A stretch of 64,000 nt of DNA, taken from Rubrivivax sp. GTDB taxonomy: Bacteria > Pseudomonadota > Gammaproteobacteria > Burkholderiales > Burkholderiaceae_C. The translations under genes were made by a program, and so were the position numbers. The DNA is taken from NCBI GenBank assembly GCA_021298085.1, contig JAJTDE010000004.1:48651-112650 (forward strand). Reading direction: 5' to 3'. The first letter of the stretch is position 1; every line of letters starts with the position of its first letter. Under the pieces are notes generated by a model, which had not been told where the DNA came from, made no database searches, and worked only from the letters and a program-made list of their open reading frames with translations. This document shows, piece after piece, positions 43,031-55,365 of the stretch.

Positions 43031-45334
43031 ATGATTCCTTTCCGATTTGATGGTCGGCTGCACGCGACGGCCACCGTGGTGGCGGTCGCACTCGCGGCAG
43101 CGGCACCCTTGGCCCATGCGGTAGAGCCTTTCCCCATCAAGGACATCCGCATCGAAGGCTTGCAACGGGCTGATCCTGGCACTGTCTTTGCGGCGCTGCC
43201 CTTTCGCATCAGTGACACCTACACCGACGAGAAGGCTGCGCTGGCGCTCAGAGCCCTGTTTGCGACCGGCTTGTTCAAGGACGTTCGCATCGAGATCGAC
43301 GGGCAGATCGTCGTGGTGGTGGTGGATGAACGCGCGGTCATTGCGACGGTCGACTTTGCCGGCCTGAAGGAGTTCGACAAGGACACCCTGCTGAAGTCGC
43401 TGAAAGATGCCGGCATCGGTGAAGGCCTGCCGTTTGACCGCGCACTGGTGGACAAGGCCGAACAGGAAATCAAGCGGCAGTACCTTTCGCGGAGCCTGTA
43501 CGGTGCCGAGGTGGTGACCACCATCACCCCGCTGGAGCGCAACCGGGTCAATGTCACCTTCACGATGAGCGAGGGTGACGCCGCCAAGATCCGCGACATC
43601 CGCATCATCGGGACGAAGGTGTTCAGCGAGTCCTCGCTGCTGTCACTGATGGACCTCACCACGGGGGGATGGCTCACCTGGTATACCAAATCAGACCGTT
43701 ATTCCCGCGTCAAGCTGAATGCGGATCTGGAAACCCTTCGGGCGCATTACCTCAACAACGGCTACCTGGAATTCCAAGTCGAGTCCACGCAGGTCACGAT
43801 CTCGCCGGACAAGCAGAGCATCGACATCGCGATTTCCGTCTCCGAAGGCCAGCGCTACAACGTGACCGGCGTTCGGCTTGAAGGCCAGTACCTGGGCCGC
43901 GAAGACGAGTTCAAGGCACTGGTCCGCATCAAGCCGGGGCAGGCTTACCGGGGTGAAGACGTCAACGCCACCACGCGTGTATTCACGGATCGCTTTGGCA
44001 CGTTCGGCTACGCGTTTGCCCGTGTGGATGCCCGGCCGGAAGTCGACCGTACCAATGGTCAGGTGGTGGTGGTGCTGACGGCCGACCCGCAGCGCCGTGT
44101 CTACGTCCGCCGCATCGAGATGGCCGGCAATTCGCGCACCCGCGACGAAGTCATTCGCCGTGAGTTCCGTCAGCTGGAATCGTCCTGGTACGACGCCAAC
44201 CGCATCAAGCTGTCGGTGGACCGTGTCAAGCGGCTCGACTACTTCAAGGACGTCAACATCGAGACGGTGGAGGTGGCCGGCCAGCCTGACCTGGTCGACC
44301 TGATGGTGACCGTCGAGGAGCGTGCCACGGGCAACCTGCTGGTGGGTGCTGGTTACTCGACGGCTGACCGCCTGTCGTTCACCGCCTCGCTGAAGCAGGA
44401 CAACGTGTTTGGCTCCGGCAACTACCTGGGCTTCGAGGTCAACACCAGCAAGAACAACCGGTCGGCGCTGATCAGCACGGTGGATCCGTACTTCACGGTT
44501 GACGGTATCTCCCGAGCCATCGATGTGTTCTACCGCACCAGCAAGCCCTACAACAGCCTGGGCAACCAGTACCAGCTGGCCACGCCGGGGGCCGCCATCC
44601 GCTTTGGGGTTCCCTTCTCGGAATCGGATACCGTGTTCTTCGGCATTGGCGCCGAGCGCACCGACATCAAGGCCGCGACGGCCATTCCGAACAGCTACTT
44701 CCTCTACCGCGAGCTCTACGGTGCCAGCAGCACGGCTTTCCCCTTGACACTCGGCTGGCAGCGCGATCAGCGAGACAGCGTACTGACACCCACCCGTGGT
44801 CGGTACTACCGTGTGAACGTTGAGTGGAGCATTGCCGGTGATGTCCGCTACCTTCGCAGCAACCTGCAGTGGCAGCAGTATTGGCCGCTGCCGCTGAAGA
44901 TGTCGTTTGGCCTGAATACCGAGCTCGGCTGGGGCAAGGGTTTTGGTAGCAAACCGTTCCCGCTGTTCAAGAACTTCTACGGCGGCGGGTTGGGTTCGGT
45001 GCGTGTCTTCGAGCAGGGTTCGCTGGGCGTGATTGACCCGACGGGTGCCTTCATCGGTGGCGCCAAGCGGTTCAACATCAATGCCGAGCTGTATTTCCCG
45101 GTACCGGGTACCGGCAATGACAAGTCGTTGCGCATCTTTGCCTTCGCTGATGCCGGCAATGTCTGGCGCGAATCGGAGAAGATCACGGGTGACAGCCTTC
45201 GGTCCTCAGCGGGCCTTGGCTTGAGTTGGATCTCCCCGGTGGGCCCGTTGAAGCTCAGCTGGGGCAATCCGATCCAGGCCAAGCCCACAGATAGAATCCA
45301 GAAGTTCCAATTCCAGATCGGCACTGCCTTTTGA
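43031..45334 (+). CDS. bamA: Outer membrane protein assembly factor BamA
   Basis: Signal peptide, five POTRA-like repeats, C-terminal Omp85 barrel ending FQFQIGTAF. Confidence 0.97.
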   Translation: MIPFRFDGRLHATATVVAVALAAAAPLAHAVEPFPIKDIRIEGLQRADPGTVFAALPFRISDTYTDEKAALALRALFATGLFKDVRIEIDGQIVVVVVDERAVIATVDFAGLKEFDKDTLLKSLKDAGIGEGLPFDRALVDKAEQEIKRQYLSRSLYGAEVVTTITPLERNRVNVTFTMSEGDAAKIRDIRIIGTKVFSESSLLSLMDLTTGGWLTWYTKSDRYSRVKLNADLETLRAHYLNNGYLEFQVESTQVTISPDKQSIDIAISVSEGQRYNVTGVRLEGQYLGREDEFKALVRIKPGQAYRGEDVNATTRVFTDRFGTFGYAFARVDARPEVDRTNGQVVVVLTADPQRRVYVRRIEMAGNSRTRDEVIRREFRQLESSWYDANRIKLSVDRVKRLDYFKDVNIETVEVAGQPDLVDLMVTVEERATGNLLVGAGYSTADRLSFTASLKQDNVFGSGNYLGFEVNTSKNNRSALISTVDPYFTVDGISRAIDVFYRTSKPYNSLGNQYQLATPGAAIRFGVPFSESDTVFFGIGAERTDIKAATAIPNSYFLYRELYGASSTAFPLTLGWQRDQRDSVLTPTRGRYYRVNVEWSIAGDVRYLRSNLQWQQYWPLPLKMSFGLNTELGWGKGFGSKPFPLFKNFYGGGLGSVRVFEQGSLGVIDPTGAFIGGAKRFNINAELYFPVPGTGNDKSLRIFAFADAGNVWRESEKITGDSLRSSAGLGLSWISPVGPLKLSWGNPIQAKPTDRIQKFQFQIGTAF

Positions 45335-45336
45335 AC

Positions 45337-45849
45337 ATGATCACCATTCGTACCCTTGTCGCCAGCGTCGCTTTGGTGGTAGCTGCCGTGCCTGCCCTGG
45401 CGCAGGAATTGAAGATCGGGTACGTGAACAGCGAAAAGGTGCTGCGTGAAGCGGCCCCGGCGAAGGCCGCGCAGACCAAGCTCGAAACGGAGTTTGGCCG
45501 GCGCGAAAAGGAACTCAACGACCAGGCCGCCCGCCTGAAGGCCGCGGCCGACAAGCTGGACAAGGACGGCCCCACGCTCAGCGAGGCCGAGAAGAACCGG
45601 CGGCAGCGCGAGCTGATCGAACAGGACCGTGATCTCCAGCGCAAGCGCCGGGAGTTCCAGGAAGACCTGAACCAGCGCAAGAACGAGGAACTGGCGTCCA
45701 TCGTTGAGCGCGCCAACCGCGCCATCCGGCAAATCTTCGAAGCCGAAAAGTTTGACCTGATCCTGCAAGACCAGGCGGTCGTGATGGCCGGCCCTCGCGT
45801 GGACATCACCGACAAGGTCATCCGCGTCCTCAACGGCCCGGCGCGCTGA
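45337..45849 (+). CDS. skp: Periplasmic chaperone Skp/OmpH
   Basis: Signal peptide, KIGYVNSEKVLREAAPAKAAQTKLE, coiled coil; between bamA and lpxD. Confidence 0.94.
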   Translation: MITIRTLVASVALVVAAVPALAQELKIGYVNSEKVLREAAPAKAAQTKLETEFGRREKELNDQAARLKAAADKLDKDGPTLSEAEKNRRQRELIEQDRDLQRKRREFQEDLNQRKNEELASIVERANRAIRQIFEAEKFDLILQDQAVVMAGPRVDITDKVIRVLNGPAR

Positions 45850-45890
45850 GCCGCGCCGCTGGGTGCTGAGCCAGGGTCTGGGGCTGCAGC

Positions 45891-46925
45891 ATGGGCGAGG
45901 TCATCACCGACGCCCGTGCCCTGTCAGAGCTTCTGCAGGCAGAGCTTCTGGGTGACGGCAGCACCCCCATCCTGCGCCTGGGCACACTGGAACACGCCGA
46001 CGCACAGACGCTGTCCTTCCTGGCCAACCCGAAGTACCGGGCCCAGCTGGACACCTCAGCCGCCGGCTGCGTGATCGTTGCACCGGCCTGGCGCGATGCA
46101 GTGGTGGGCCGTCGTGCCGCCTTGCTGCACTCAGACCCCTACCTGGCCTTTGCACGGTTGACCCAATGGTGGGCACAGCAGGTACGCCCACCACGCTTAC
46201 CTGGCATTCATCCGTCTGCCGTCGTCGAGCCGGGCGCCGTGGTGCACGCCACCGCGCAGGTGGGTCCCATGGCCTACGTTGGTGCCCACGCCCGCATCGA
46301 CGCGCATGCCAGCCTGGGCCCGCATGTGGTGGTGGAAGCTGGTGCCCAGGTGGGTGAAGGCACCCAGCTGCGCGCCCGGGTGGTGCTCGGCGAGGCCTGC
46401 CGTATCGGGCGCCAGGGACTGGTGCACGCCGGCGCCGTCATCGGTGCCGACGGCTTCGGGTTTGCGCCTGAGGCAGGACGTTGGACCAAGATCGAACAAC
46501 TTGGCGCAGTGCGCATTGACGACCACGTCGAGATCGGCGCCAACACCTGCGTCGACCGCGGTGCGCTGGAAGACACCGTGCTGGAGGAGGGCGTCAAGCT
46601 CGACAACCTCATCCAGATCGGCCACAACGTCAAGGTGGGTGCCCATACCGCCATGGCCGGCTGCGTGGGCATTGCCGGCAGCGCCCGCATCGGCAGGCAC
46701 TGCACGCTGGGTGGCGGGGCCATCATCCTGGGCCACCTGGAGCTCGCCGATCATGTGCACATCTCGGCGGCCACGGTGGTGTCGCGCTCCATCCTCAAGC
46801 CGGGGCAGTACAGCGGCGTGTTTCCCTTCGACGACAATGCGTCCTGGGAAAAGAATGCGGCAACCCTGAGACAACTGCATGCACTGCGCGACCGCATTCG
46901 TGCACTGGAAAAGAGAGTGCCATGA
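45891..46925 (+). CDS. lpxD: UDP-3-O-acylglucosamine N-acyltransferase
   Basis: Left-handed beta-helix hexapeptides, [42 protein letters not shown]. Confidence 0.96.
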   Translation: MGEVITDARALSELLQAELLGDGSTPILRLGTLEHADAQTLSFLANPKYRAQLDTSAAGCVIVAPAWRDAVVGRRAALLHSDPYLAFARLTQWWAQQVRPPRLPGIHPSAVVEPGAVVHATAQVGPMAYVGAHARIDAHASLGPHVVVEAGAQVGEGTQLRARVVLGEACRIGRQGLVHAGAVIGADGFGFAPEAGRWTKIEQLGAVRIDDHVEIGANTCVDRGALEDTVLEEGVKLDNLIQIGHNVKVGAHTAMAGCVGIAGSARIGRHCTLGGGAIILGHLELADHVHISAATVVSRSILKPGQYSGVFPFDDNASWEKNAATLRQLHALRDRIRALEKRVP

Positions 46926-47374
46926 GCACGATTACGTTGGACATCCATGAAGTCATCAAGCGGCTGCCGCACCGCTTCCCGTTCCTGCTCGTTGACCGCG
47001 TGCTGGAACTGGAAAAGGGCGCCACGATCAAGGCGTTGAAGAACGTCACGATCAACGAACCGTTTTTTCCGGGGCACTTCCCCAACCGGCCGGTGATGCC
47101 CGGGGTGTTGATGCTGGAGGCGCTGGCCCAAGCCGCCGCGGTGTTGTCGTTCGAGACACTGGGCGAGCTGCCCGATGCCAACACCGTCTACTACTTCGCG
47201 GGCATTGATGGCGCGCGCTTCAAGCGGCCTGTCGAGCCGGGTGACCAACTGATCCTGGACGTTAGATTGCTGCGCGCCAAGGCCGGCATCTACAAGTATT
47301 CCGGCAAGGCCTCGGTCAATGGCGAGATGTGTGCTGAAGCCGAGTTGATGTGCGCGATGCGTCGTCTCAGCTGA
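46922..47374 (+). CDS. fabZ: 3-hydroxyacyl-ACP dehydratase FabZ
   Basis: [49 protein letters not shown]. Confidence 0.97.
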   Translation: MSTITLDIHEVIKRLPHRFPFLLVDRVLELEKGATIKALKNVTINEPFFPGHFPNRPVMPGVLMLEALAQAAAVLSFETLGELPDANTVYYFAGIDGARFKRPVEPGDQLILDVRLLRAKAGIYKYSGKASVNGEMCAEAELMCAMRRLS

Positions 47375-47381
47375 GAGTCCG

Positions 47382-48212
47382 ATGCCTGAGTCGACTCCTC
47401 CGTCAGGAACGCCTGCCGTGTTGATTCACCCGACGGCGGTCATCGACCCCTCCGCTGAACTCGACAGCAGTGTCGTGGTGGGCGCCTACGCCGTGATCGG
47501 GGCGGGTGTTCGTGTGGGGGCTGGCACGCAGATTGGCCCGCATTGCGTCATCGAAGGGCCGACCACCATCGGCAGCGACAACCGCATCCATGGCCACAGC
47601 TCATTGGGCGGTGCTCCACAGGACATGAAGTACCGCGGCGAGCCCACTGAATTGCACATCGGCCACCGCAACACCATCCGCGAGTTCTGCACCTTCAACC
47701 GCGGCACCGCGCAGGATGCCGGCGTCACGCGGCTGGGTGACGACAACTGGGTGATGGCCTATGTGCACCTGGCGCATGACGTGCAGGTGGGCAACCGCAC
47801 CATCCTGGCCAACAACGCCACGCTGGCGGGCCACGTGCATGTGGGCGACTGGGTCATCGTCGGTGGGTTGACGGGCGTCCACCAGTTCTGCCGCATCGGT
47901 GCCCATGCCATGACGGGTTTCCAGAGCCATGTCTCGCAGGATGTGCCGCCCTACATGATGGTGTCTGGCAACCCGCTGGGGGTGCACGGATTCAACATCG
48001 AAGGCTTGCGTCGACGCGGCTTTTCGCGGGAGCGCATCGGCCTGGTCAAGCAGATGCACCGGCTGCTGTACCGGGATGGTCTGACGCTGGAACGTGCGCG
48101 TGACGCCATTGCCGCGCTGAAGGGAAGCGTGCCCGATGACGCGCAGGCCGACGAGGACATCGCCCGCCTGCTGGATTTCCTGGCCGCCTCGACGCGCGGC
48201 ATCGTGCGTTAG
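47382..48212 (+). CDS. lpxA: UDP-N-acetylglucosamine O-acyltransferase
   Basis: [63 protein letters not shown]. Confidence 0.97.
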   Translation: MPESTPPSGTPAVLIHPTAVIDPSAELDSSVVVGAYAVIGAGVRVGAGTQIGPHCVIEGPTTIGSDNRIHGHSSLGGAPQDMKYRGEPTELHIGHRNTIREFCTFNRGTAQDAGVTRLGDDNWVMAYVHLAHDVQVGNRTILANNATLAGHVHVGDWVIVGGLTGVHQFCRIGAHAMTGFQSHVSQDVPPYMMVSGNPLGVHGFNIEGLRRRGFSRERIGLVKQMHRLLYRDGLTLERARDAIAALKGSVPDDAQADEDIARLLDFLAASTRGIVR

Positions 48213-48229
48213 CCGCACGGGCTGACACC

Positions 48230-49378
48230 ATGCCTGCTGATGCACCGCCGCGCCTGGCCATGGTGGCCGGCGAGGCCTCGGGTGACCTGCTGGCCGGCCT
48301 GCTGATGGGCGGGTTGAAGGCGCGTTGGCCTGGCCTGCAGTCGCAGGGGATCGGTGGCCCACGCATGGTCGCCCAGGGCCTGGAGGCCTGGTGGCCCAGC
48401 GAGCGACTGGCCGTGCGAGGCTATGTCGAGGTGCTGCGCCATTACCGCGGCATCAAGGCCATCCGTGACGCGCTGGGTGACCGCCTGCTGGCTGAGCGGC
48501 CCACCGCCTTCATTGGCATCGATGCGCCCGATTTCAACCTGGGCCTGGAGGCACGCCTGAAAGCCTCGGGCATCCGGACTGTCCACTTTGTGTGCCCGTC
48601 CATCTGGGCCTGGCGCGGAGGCCGTGCCAAGACGCTGTCGCGCAGCGCCGACCACGTCCTGTGCCTGTTCCCCTTTGAGCCCGCCCTGCTGCGTGAACAT
48701 GGTGTGGCAGCGACGTATGTCGGGCACCCGCTGGCCGATGCCATCCCGCTGGAGGTGCCCCGCGACGCGGCGCGTCAGGCGCTGGGGCTGGCGCCCGCTG
48801 AGACCGTGGTGGCCTTGCTGCCGGGCAGCCGGCGCTCCGAGATCGAGACCATCGCGCCCACGCTGCTGCGCGCGGCGGCTGAACTGGCACGCCGGCGCCA
48901 GGGCCTGCGGTTTGTGCTGCCCGTGGTGCCGGGCCTTCGCCCCACCGTGGACGCTGCGCTGCAGGGCGTGGGTGAGGTGCCCGGCCTGCAGCTGCTGGAT
49001 GGGCAGTCCCACCGCGCGCTGGCGGCCTGCGACCTGACCTTGATCGCCAGTGGCACCGCCACCCTGGAAGCGGCGCTGTTCAAGCGCCCCATGGTCATCA
49101 CCTACCGCATGAACCCCTTGACCTGGGCCCTGATGAAGCGCATGGCCTACCAGCCCTGGGTGGGTCTGCCCAACATCCTCAGCCGTGAGTTCATCGTGCC
49201 GGAGCTGATCCAGGAACGCTGTACACCGCAGGCCCTGGCCGACGAGGCCCTGCGCTGGCTGGACCAGCCTGCGCGGGGTGACGCACTGGCTGAACGCCTG
49301 ACAGCCCTTCACCTCCAGCTGCGCCAAAACACCGCCGAACGTGCCGCCGATGCCATCGCAGAAGTCATTGACGCCTGA
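48230..49378 (+). CDS. lpxB: Lipid-A-disaccharide synthase
   Basis: [43 protein letters not shown]. Confidence 0.96.
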   Translation: MPADAPPRLAMVAGEASGDLLAGLLMGGLKARWPGLQSQGIGGPRMVAQGLEAWWPSERLAVRGYVEVLRHYRGIKAIRDALGDRLLAERPTAFIGIDAPDFNLGLEARLKASGIRTVHFVCPSIWAWRGGRAKTLSRSADHVLCLFPFEPALLREHGVAATYVGHPLADAIPLEVPRDAARQALGLAPAETVVALLPGSRRSEIETIAPTLLRAAAELARRRQGLRFVLPVVPGLRPTVDAALQGVGEVPGLQLLDGQSHRALAACDLTLIASGTATLEAALFKRPMVITYRMNPLTWALMKRMAYQPWVGLPNILSREFIVPELIQERCTPQALADEALRWLDQPARGDALAERLTALHLQLRQNTAERAADAIAEVIDA

Positions 49379-50051
49379 ACGGCGACGCCGCGACAAGCCC
49401 GTGCCGGCCGCACACCTGTGGCCGGGCAAGGGCCTGGCTGCGGGTGTTGATGAAGCCGGACGCGGGCCGCTGGCAGGGCCCGTCTTTGCTGCCGCGGTGA
49501 TCCTGGACGACCGCAAGCCGATCGACGGGCTGGCCGATTCCAAGCAGCTCGCCGAACCCGCCCGCGAGCGCTTGTTCGACGAGATCTGTGCCAAGGCCTT
49601 GTGTGTGTGCGTGGCGCAGGCCAGTACCGAAGAGATCGACCGGTTCAACATCCTGCAAGCCACAATGCTGGCCATGCACCGTGCCGTCAATGGCTTGCGC
49701 ATCCTGCCGGCCCGGGTGCTGGTGGACGGCAACCGCCGGCCGCCCCTGAGCATGCCGTGCGAGGCGGTGGTCAAGGGCGATGGCAAGGTGTCGGAGATTG
49801 CGGCGGCCTCGATCCTGGCCAAGGTCTCACGCGACCGCTGGTGCCTGGCGCTGGACGCGCGCTGGCCGGGCTACGGCTTTGCCCAGCACAAGGGCTACCC
49901 GACACCCGAGCACCTGCAGCAGCTGCGGCATCTGGGGCCCAGCCCGGAGCATCGCCGCAGCTTTGCGCCGGTGCGTGCGCTGTTGCCGCCAGGCACCGTG
50001 CCGTCCAGCCTGCCGCTGCCCCTTGGGTTTGAGCAGGAGAGCAGGGCATGA
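49350..50051 (+). CDS. rnhB: Ribonuclease HII
   Basis: [49 protein letters not shown]; start codon uncertain (overlaps lpxB). Confidence 0.95.
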   Translation: MPSQKSLTPERRRRDKPVPAAHLWPGKGLAAGVDEAGRGPLAGPVFAAAVILDDRKPIDGLADSKQLAEPARERLFDEICAKALCVCVAQASTEEIDRFNILQATMLAMHRAVNGLRILPARVLVDGNRRPPLSMPCEAVVKGDGKVSEIAAASILAKVSRDRWCLALDARWPGYGFAQHKGYPTPEHLQQLRHLGPSPEHRRSFAPVRALLPPGTVPSSLPLPLGFEQESRA

Positions 50052-50830
50052 CGGCGTCGGCGCCCAGGCTCGTGCAATCGGCCCAGAACGCGCTGGTGCA
50101 ACGGGTGCGGAAGCTGGCCGCCGACGCCAGCGGCTACCGGCGGCTGGGCCAGTGCTGGTTGGAAGGTGAGCACCTGGCCACCGCGGCCGGACAGCGAGGG
50201 CAACGCGCGGCCGTGGCCGTCCTGGCCGAGAGTGCCTGCCTGCGGGCCGACCTGGTGCACCTGGCACAGCAGGCCGAAGACAGCATCTGCATCCCCGATG
50301 CGCTGTGGGCCAGCCTGTCGAGCGTTCCCGCGGCCCAGGGCATTGGCTGGCTGTGCGCCCTGCCGGCGTCACCGGGCATCGATCCTGCCTTGGCGACCGT
50401 GGTGCTGGACCGTCTGCAGGACGCCGGCAATGTGGGCAGCATCCTGCGCTCCGCCGCAGCCCTGGGTGTGGCCCAGGTGGTGGCGATCCGAGGCACCGCC
50501 GCGCTGTGGTCGCCCAAGGTGCTGCGGGCTGGCATGGGTGCGCACGGGGCCCTTCGCCTGGTGGAAGGCGTTGAACCCGAAGCCGTGATGGCCCTGCCGT
50601 GGACGCTGGTGAGCACCAGCTCACACGGCGGCCAGCCCCTGCCCGTGGCCGCCCTGCCGGTGCCATGCGCCTGGGTGTTTGGCAATGAAGGGCAGGGCGT
50701 CAGCGAGGCACTGATGGCCCGCTGCGCGCTGCGGGTTTGCATACCGCAGCCGGGCGGCGAGGAGTCTCTGAATGCCGCCGCAGCGGCCGCCATCTGCCTG
50801 TACGAGGCCTCGCGTCGGCTGCACGGCTGA
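50048..50830 (+). CDS. TrmH/SpoU-family RNA 2'-O-methyltransferase
   Basis: [66 protein letters not shown]. Confidence 0.92.
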   Translation: MTASAPRLVQSAQNALVQRVRKLAADASGYRRLGQCWLEGEHLATAAGQRGQRAAVAVLAESACLRADLVHLAQQAEDSICIPDALWASLSSVPAAQGIGWLCALPASPGIDPALATVVLDRLQDAGNVGSILRSAAALGVAQVVAIRGTAALWSPKVLRAGMGAHGALRLVEGVEPEAVMALPWTLVSTSSHGGQPLPVAALPVPCAWVFGNEGQGVSEALMARCALRVCIPQPGGEESLNAAAAAAICLYEASRRLHG

Positions 50831-50874
50831 CGGCAGCGCCTGGATGGGCGCGCTCGGGCCCTGTCAGCGCGTGC

Positions 50875-51699
50875 TCAGTAGATCAGTCGGTCGGGCTTGA
50901 TGTCGCGCAGGATGGTGGTGGCGATCTCCTCGATCGACTTGTGCGTCGACGACAGCCAGCCAATGCCTTCACGTCGCATCATCGATTCGGCGGCACTGAC
51001 CTCGTAGCGGCAGTTGGGCAGAGACGCGTACTTGCTGTCCGGGCGCCGTTCATGGCGGATCTGCGACAGCCGCTCAGGGTCGATGGTGAGCCCGAAGCAC
51101 TTGGCCTTGTAGGGCGCCAGTGACGACGGCAACCGTCCGCGTTCAAAGTCTTCAGGAATCAGCGGGTAGTTGGCGGCCTTCACGCCGTGCTGCATCGCCA
51201 GGTACAGGCTGGTGGGCGTCTTGCCCGAGCGGCTCACGCCCACCAGGATCACGTCGGCGGTGTTGAGGTTGCGTGCTGACTGCCCGTCGTCGTGGGCCAG
51301 GGAGAAGTTGATCGCCTCGATGCGTTCGTTGTATTCCTCGCTCTTGGCGGCGTCGGAAAACCGCCCCACGCGGTGGTTGGAGGTCATGCCGAACTCTGCC
51401 TCGAGCGGCTCGACGAAGGTGCGGATCATGTCCAGCACCAGCGCCTTGCAGGACGGCCCTGTCAGCACGTCGCGCACGGAGGTGTTGACCAGGGTGATGA
51501 AGGCGATGGGCCTGACACCCTCGGCACGGGCCGTCTCCTCGATTTCCTTCACCACGGACCAGGCCTTGTCGATGGTGTCGATGAAGGGCCGTCGCACGTG
51601 CCGCGGCTTGACCGCGAACTGCGCGAGGATGGAGTTCCCGAAGGTTTCCGCGGTGATGCCGGTACCGTCTGAGACAAAAAAGACCGTTCTGTTGGGCAT
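50875..51699 (-). CDS. ppsR: PEP synthase regulatory protein (kinase/pyrophosphorylase, DUF299)
   Basis: VFFVSDGTGITAETFGNSILAQF, ILVGVSRSGKTPTSLYLAMQHGVKAANYPL; divergent from ppsA. Confidence 0.95.
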   Translation of the reverse strand: MPNRTVFFVSDGTGITAETFGNSILAQFAVKPRHVRRPFIDTIDKAWSVVKEIEETARAEGVRPIAFITLVNTSVRDVLTGPSCKALVLDMIRTFVEPLEAEFGMTSNHRVGRFSDAAKSEEYNERIEAINFSLAHDDGQSARNLNTADVILVGVSRSGKTPTSLYLAMQHGVKAANYPLIPEDFERGRLPSSLAPYKAKCFGLTIDPERLSQIRHERRPDSKYASLPNCRYEVSAAESMMRREGIGWLSSTHKSIEEIATTILRDIKPDRLIY

Positions 51700-51916
51700 G
51701 GTGTGCCGTGGCCAAGGGGGGTGAAGTAGGGGCCATCATAGAAAAGATCTCCCTACAATCGGCCGCAATATCCTGCCACCCCCTGATGAGCGACGCCATG
51801 CCCAGCCCCGACCAACAGCCAGAAACGGCTGCGGCGCGCGTTTGTGTCCATCCCGGGCGCACCCCTCGGGTGAGGCGTGTGAAGGCAGCCGGTTTTTTAC
51901 TTCACGGAGCTTTCCC

Positions 51917-54316
51917 ATGTCTGCAACCCCACTGTCGACCGCCCTGGTCGTGCCGTTTGAACACCTGAGAATGACCGATGTCGAGGTGGTCGGCGGCAAG
52001 AACGCCTCCCTCGGCGAGATGATCAGCCAACTGGCCGCCACAGGCGTGCGGGTGCCCGGCGGTTTTGCCACGACGGCGCACGCCTTCCGACAGTTTCTGG
52101 CGCATGGCGGCCTGGCCGCGAAGATCGCGCAGAAGCTGGCCACGCTCGACACCGACGATGTTCGCGCCCTCGCCGAAGCGGGCGCCGAAATCCGCCAGTG
52201 GGTCATCGATACACCCTTCCCGGCCGACCTGGAAGCCGCCATCCGTGCCGAGTTTGCTCGCCTGACGGCCGACAACCCGGGCGCGTCGTTTGCGGTGCGT
52301 TCGTCGGCCACGGCCGAAGACCTGCCCGATGCGTCCTTTGCCGGCCAGCAGGAGACCTTCCTGAATGTGAGCGGCATCGACGACGTGCTGCACCGCATGA
52401 AGGAGGTGTTTGCCTCGCTCTACAACGATCGCGCCATCAGCTACCGCGTGCACAAGGGTTTTGCGCACAACGACGTGGCCCTGTCGGCGGGTGTCCAGCG
52501 CATGGTCCGGTCTGACCTGGGTTCTGCCGGCGTGATGTTCACCATCGACACCGAAAGCGGCTTCTCCGAGGTGGTGTTCATCACCTCCAGCTATGGCCTG
52601 GGCGAAACCGTGGTCCAAGGCGCCGTCAACCCCGACGAGTTCTACGTGCACAAGGCCGCGTTGCGCGCCGGCAAGCTGGCCGTCATCCGCCGCACGCTCG
52701 GTTCCAAGCTGATCCGCATGGAGTTTGCGTCAGACGAGGAAAAGGCTGCGTCGGGCAAGCTGGTTCGCACCGTGGACACCCCGCCAGAACAGCGCAACCG
52801 CTACTCGCTCAACGACGCCGAGGTGACCGAACTCGCTCGCTATGCGCTCATCATCGAGCAGCATTACGGCCGTCCGATGGACATCGAGTGGGGCAAGGAC
52901 GGCGCCGACGGGCGCCTGTACATCCTCCAGGCCCGCCCTGAGACCGTCAAGAGCCAGTCGGCAGGCCAGGTGGAACAGCGCTTCAAGCTCAAGGGCACCG
53001 GCACCATCCTGACCGAGGGCAGGGCCATCGGCCAGAAGATTGGTACGGGCCGGGTGCGCCTGGTGCACTCGCTCAACGACATGGACAAGGTCCAGGCCGG
53101 TGACGTGCTGGTCACCGACATGACCGACCCGAACTGGGAACCCGTCATGAAGCGGGCCAGCGCCATCGTCACCAACCGCGGCGGGCGCACCTGCCACGCG
53201 GCCATCATCGCGCGTGAGCTCGGCATTCCCGCGGTGGTCGGGTGCGGCGACGCCACCGAGAAGCTCAGCGATGGCAGCCTCGTCACCGTGGCCTGCTCCG
53301 AAGGGGACACCGGCTTCATCTTTGATGGCCTGCTGGAAACGGAAGTCAACGAGGTCAAGCGTGGCGAGATGCCGTACTGCCCCATCAAGATCATGATGAA
53401 CGTGGGCAACCCGCAACTCGCGTTTGACTTTGCGCAGATGCCGAATTCAGGCGTGGGGCTGGCACGGCTGGAATTCATCATCAACAACAACATCGGCGTG
53501 CACCCGAAGGCCATCCTCGACTACCCCAACGTCGACCCGGAGCTGAAGAAGGCCGTCGAATCGGTAGCCCGTGGCCATGCCTCACCCCGTGCCTTCTACG
53601 TGGACAAGCTGGTGGAAGGCGTGGCCACGATCGCCGCCGCCTTCTGGCCCAAGCCGGTCATCGTGCGCCTGTCGGATTTCAAGAGCAATGAATACCGCAA
53701 GCTGATTGGTGGCACCCGCTACGAGCCCGACGAGGAAAACCCGATGCTGGGCTTCCGCGGCGCCAGCCGCTATATCAGCGGCGAGTTCAGCGACGCCTTT
53801 GCGATGGAGTGCGAAGCGCTGCGACGTGTCCGCACGGAGATGGGCCTGACCAACGTCGAGATCATGGTGCCGTTTGTGCGCACCGTGCGCCAGGCCGAGC
53901 GTGTGGCTGAGATGCTTGCTGAACGGGGCCTCAAGCGGGGCGACAACGGCCTGCGCCTGATCATGATGTGCGAGGTGCCCAGCAACGCCATCCTGGCCGA
54001 CCAGTTCCTGAACCACTTCGACGGCATGTCCATCGGCTCGAATGACCTGACCCAGCTCACGCTGGGGCTGGACCGTGATTCAGGTCTCGAGCAGCTGGCC
54101 GGTGACTTCGACGAGCGCGACCCGGCCGTCAAGGCCATGATCTCGCGCGCCATCGCGGCCTGCCGCGCTACGGGCAAGTACGTGGGGATCTGCGGGCAGG
54201 GCCCCAGCGATCACCCGGACTTTGCCGAGTGGCTGGCCCAGGAAGGTATTGCGTCGATCTCCCTCAACCCCGATACGGTGGTCGACACCTGGGAGCGTCT
54301 GGCGGCGTTGCGCTGA
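51917..54316 (+). CDS. ppsA: Phosphoenolpyruvate synthase
   Basis: [42 protein letters not shown]-terminal [32 protein letters not shown]. Confidence 0.97.
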   Translation: MSATPLSTALVVPFEHLRMTDVEVVGGKNASLGEMISQLAATGVRVPGGFATTAHAFRQFLAHGGLAAKIAQKLATLDTDDVRALAEAGAEIRQWVIDTPFPADLEAAIRAEFARLTADNPGASFAVRSSATAEDLPDASFAGQQETFLNVSGIDDVLHRMKEVFASLYNDRAISYRVHKGFAHNDVALSAGVQRMVRSDLGSAGVMFTIDTESGFSEVVFITSSYGLGETVVQGAVNPDEFYVHKAALRAGKLAVIRRTLGSKLIRMEFASDEEKAASGKLVRTVDTPPEQRNRYSLNDAEVTELARYALIIEQHYGRPMDIEWGKDGADGRLYILQARPETVKSQSAGQVEQRFKLKGTGTILTEGRAIGQKIGTGRVRLVHSLNDMDKVQAGDVLVTDMTDPNWEPVMKRASAIVTNRGGRTCHAAIIARELGIPAVVGCGDATEKLSDGSLVTVACSEGDTGFIFDGLLETEVNEVKRGEMPYCPIKIMMNVGNPQLAFDFAQMPNSGVGLARLEFIINNNIGVHPKAILDYPNVDPELKKAVESVARGHASPRAFYVDKLVEGVATIAAAFWPKPVIVRLSDFKSNEYRKLIGGTRYEPDEENPMLGFRGASRYISGEFSDAFAMECEALRRVRTEMGLTNVEIMVPFVRTVRQAERVAEMLAERGLKRGDNGLRLIMMCEVPSNAILADQFLNHFDGMSIGSNDLTQLTLGLDRDSGLEQLAGDFDERDPAVKAMISRAIAACRATGKYVGICGQGPSDHPDFAEWLAQEGIASISLNPDTVVDTWERLAALR

Positions 54317-54570
54317 TAGCCCAGCAGCGGCCGGCTCGGTGCCGGCCGCGGGCGATTGCCGTCGTTGGAGGGAACTTCCTCGATCAGGTTCTTCCAGGCC
54401 AGCTCGATCAGCCACTCACGGGCCTGCGGCCCCAGCAGCCGACAGATCTCGTCATCGCTCAGCGTGCCATTGACGAGGATGAGCGCCGCGCGCTGGCGCG
54501 GGCTCAGGCGGTGGCTGCGAAGGGCCATCTCCTGTCGGCCCTTCGGGGTCTTTCGGTGGCATCGGGACAT
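54211..54570 (-). CDS. Hypothetical small protein; 3' end overlaps ppsA antisense
   Basis: [71 protein letters not shown]...; non-repetitive, HTH-like composition; start could be 54639, 54570 or 54528. Confidence 0.45.
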   Translation of the reverse strand: MSRCHRKTPKGRQEMALRSHRLSPRQRAALILVNGTLSDDEICRLLGPQAREWLIELAWKNLIEEVPSNDGNRPRPAPSRPLLGYQRNAARRSQVSTTVSGLREIDAIPSWASHSAKSG

Positions 54571-54657
54571 GAACGTGGGCAGGCCGGGGGGTGGCGCAAA
54601 GGGTGGCTGCGCCCTGGCGATACGGGTACAAGGGCTCATCTTGCGCCAGCTTGATGC

Positions 54658-54674
54658 CTAGGGCGTATCCCTAG
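54658..54674. promoter_or_regulatory. 17-bp palindrome CTAGGGCGTATCCCTAG (putative operator)
   Basis: CTAGG-N7-CCTAG; same layout as 57468-57484. Confidence 0.5.
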
Positions 54675-54717
54675 TGAGGCGGACGTCCAACCCCGGACAT
54701 CAGGGGTTGCGCCAGGC

Positions 54718-55365
54718 TCAGGAAGCCGAGTTGTGCAGCCAGCGCGCGTTTTGCGCCATCCGCTGCAGCGGGCGAAAGGCCAGCCCGTGCCCGCGCTCCT
54801 GCCAGCGGCGCAGGGCCAGCAGCGCCAGTTGTGCGGTGGCCAGCGCGTCGGCCGCCGCCTGGTGCCGAGCCAGGCAGGTGATGCCGAATGCCTGAAGCCA
54901 GTCGTCGAGTGCCCGGTGGCTGTTGGTGTGCCACAGCTCCCTGAGCACCGGCGCCAGGTCCAGCCACGGGTTGTCCGGCTTGGCCAGGCCTGCCTTGTCA
55001 AAGGCCCGGTCCAGCATGACCTCGTCAAAGGCACTGTGATAGCCCAGCAGCGGTGAGGTCGCCGCCCAGGCCTGGAAGTCGCGCAGCGCCTGGGCAGGCT
55101 CCACACCGTCGCGCTGTGCTTGCACGCCAATGCCATGCAGCAGGATGTTGTCCTTGTCGAGCACTGGCGTGGCAGGCCGCAGGAAGACGGCAAAGCTGTC
55201 GCTGAGCTGGATCTGGGGCTGAGGCTGGGTCATGTCGATGGCCACTCCCGCGATCGCCAGCAGCTCGGCCGCGTGGGGGTCGAGCCCACTGGTTTCGACG
55301 TCCACGACCAGCCAGCGTGAATCATTCAGCGCGGCGGGGTTGGACCAGGGCCAGCGCCACGTCAT
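54718..55365 (-). CDS. DnaQ-like 3'-5' exonuclease
   Basis: LVVDVETSGLDPHAAELLAIAGVAID, LLGYHSAFDEVMLDRAF, HQAAADALATAQLALL. Confidence 0.9.
   Translation of the reverse strand: MTWRWPWSNPAALNDSRWLVVDVETSGLDPHAAELLAIAGVAIDMTQPQPQIQLSDSFAVFLRPATPVLDKDNILLHGIGVQAQRDGVEPAQALRDFQAWAATSPLLGYHSAFDEVMLDRAFDKAGLAKPDNPWLDLAPVLRELWHTNSHRALDDWLQAFGITCLARHQAAADALATAQLALLALRRWQERGHGLAFRPLQRMAQNARWLHNSAS

Noticed and set aside
48209-49822. 537-aa minus-strand ORF antisense to lpxB/rnhB
   Set aside because: Shadow ORF with biased composition; opposite genes clearly real
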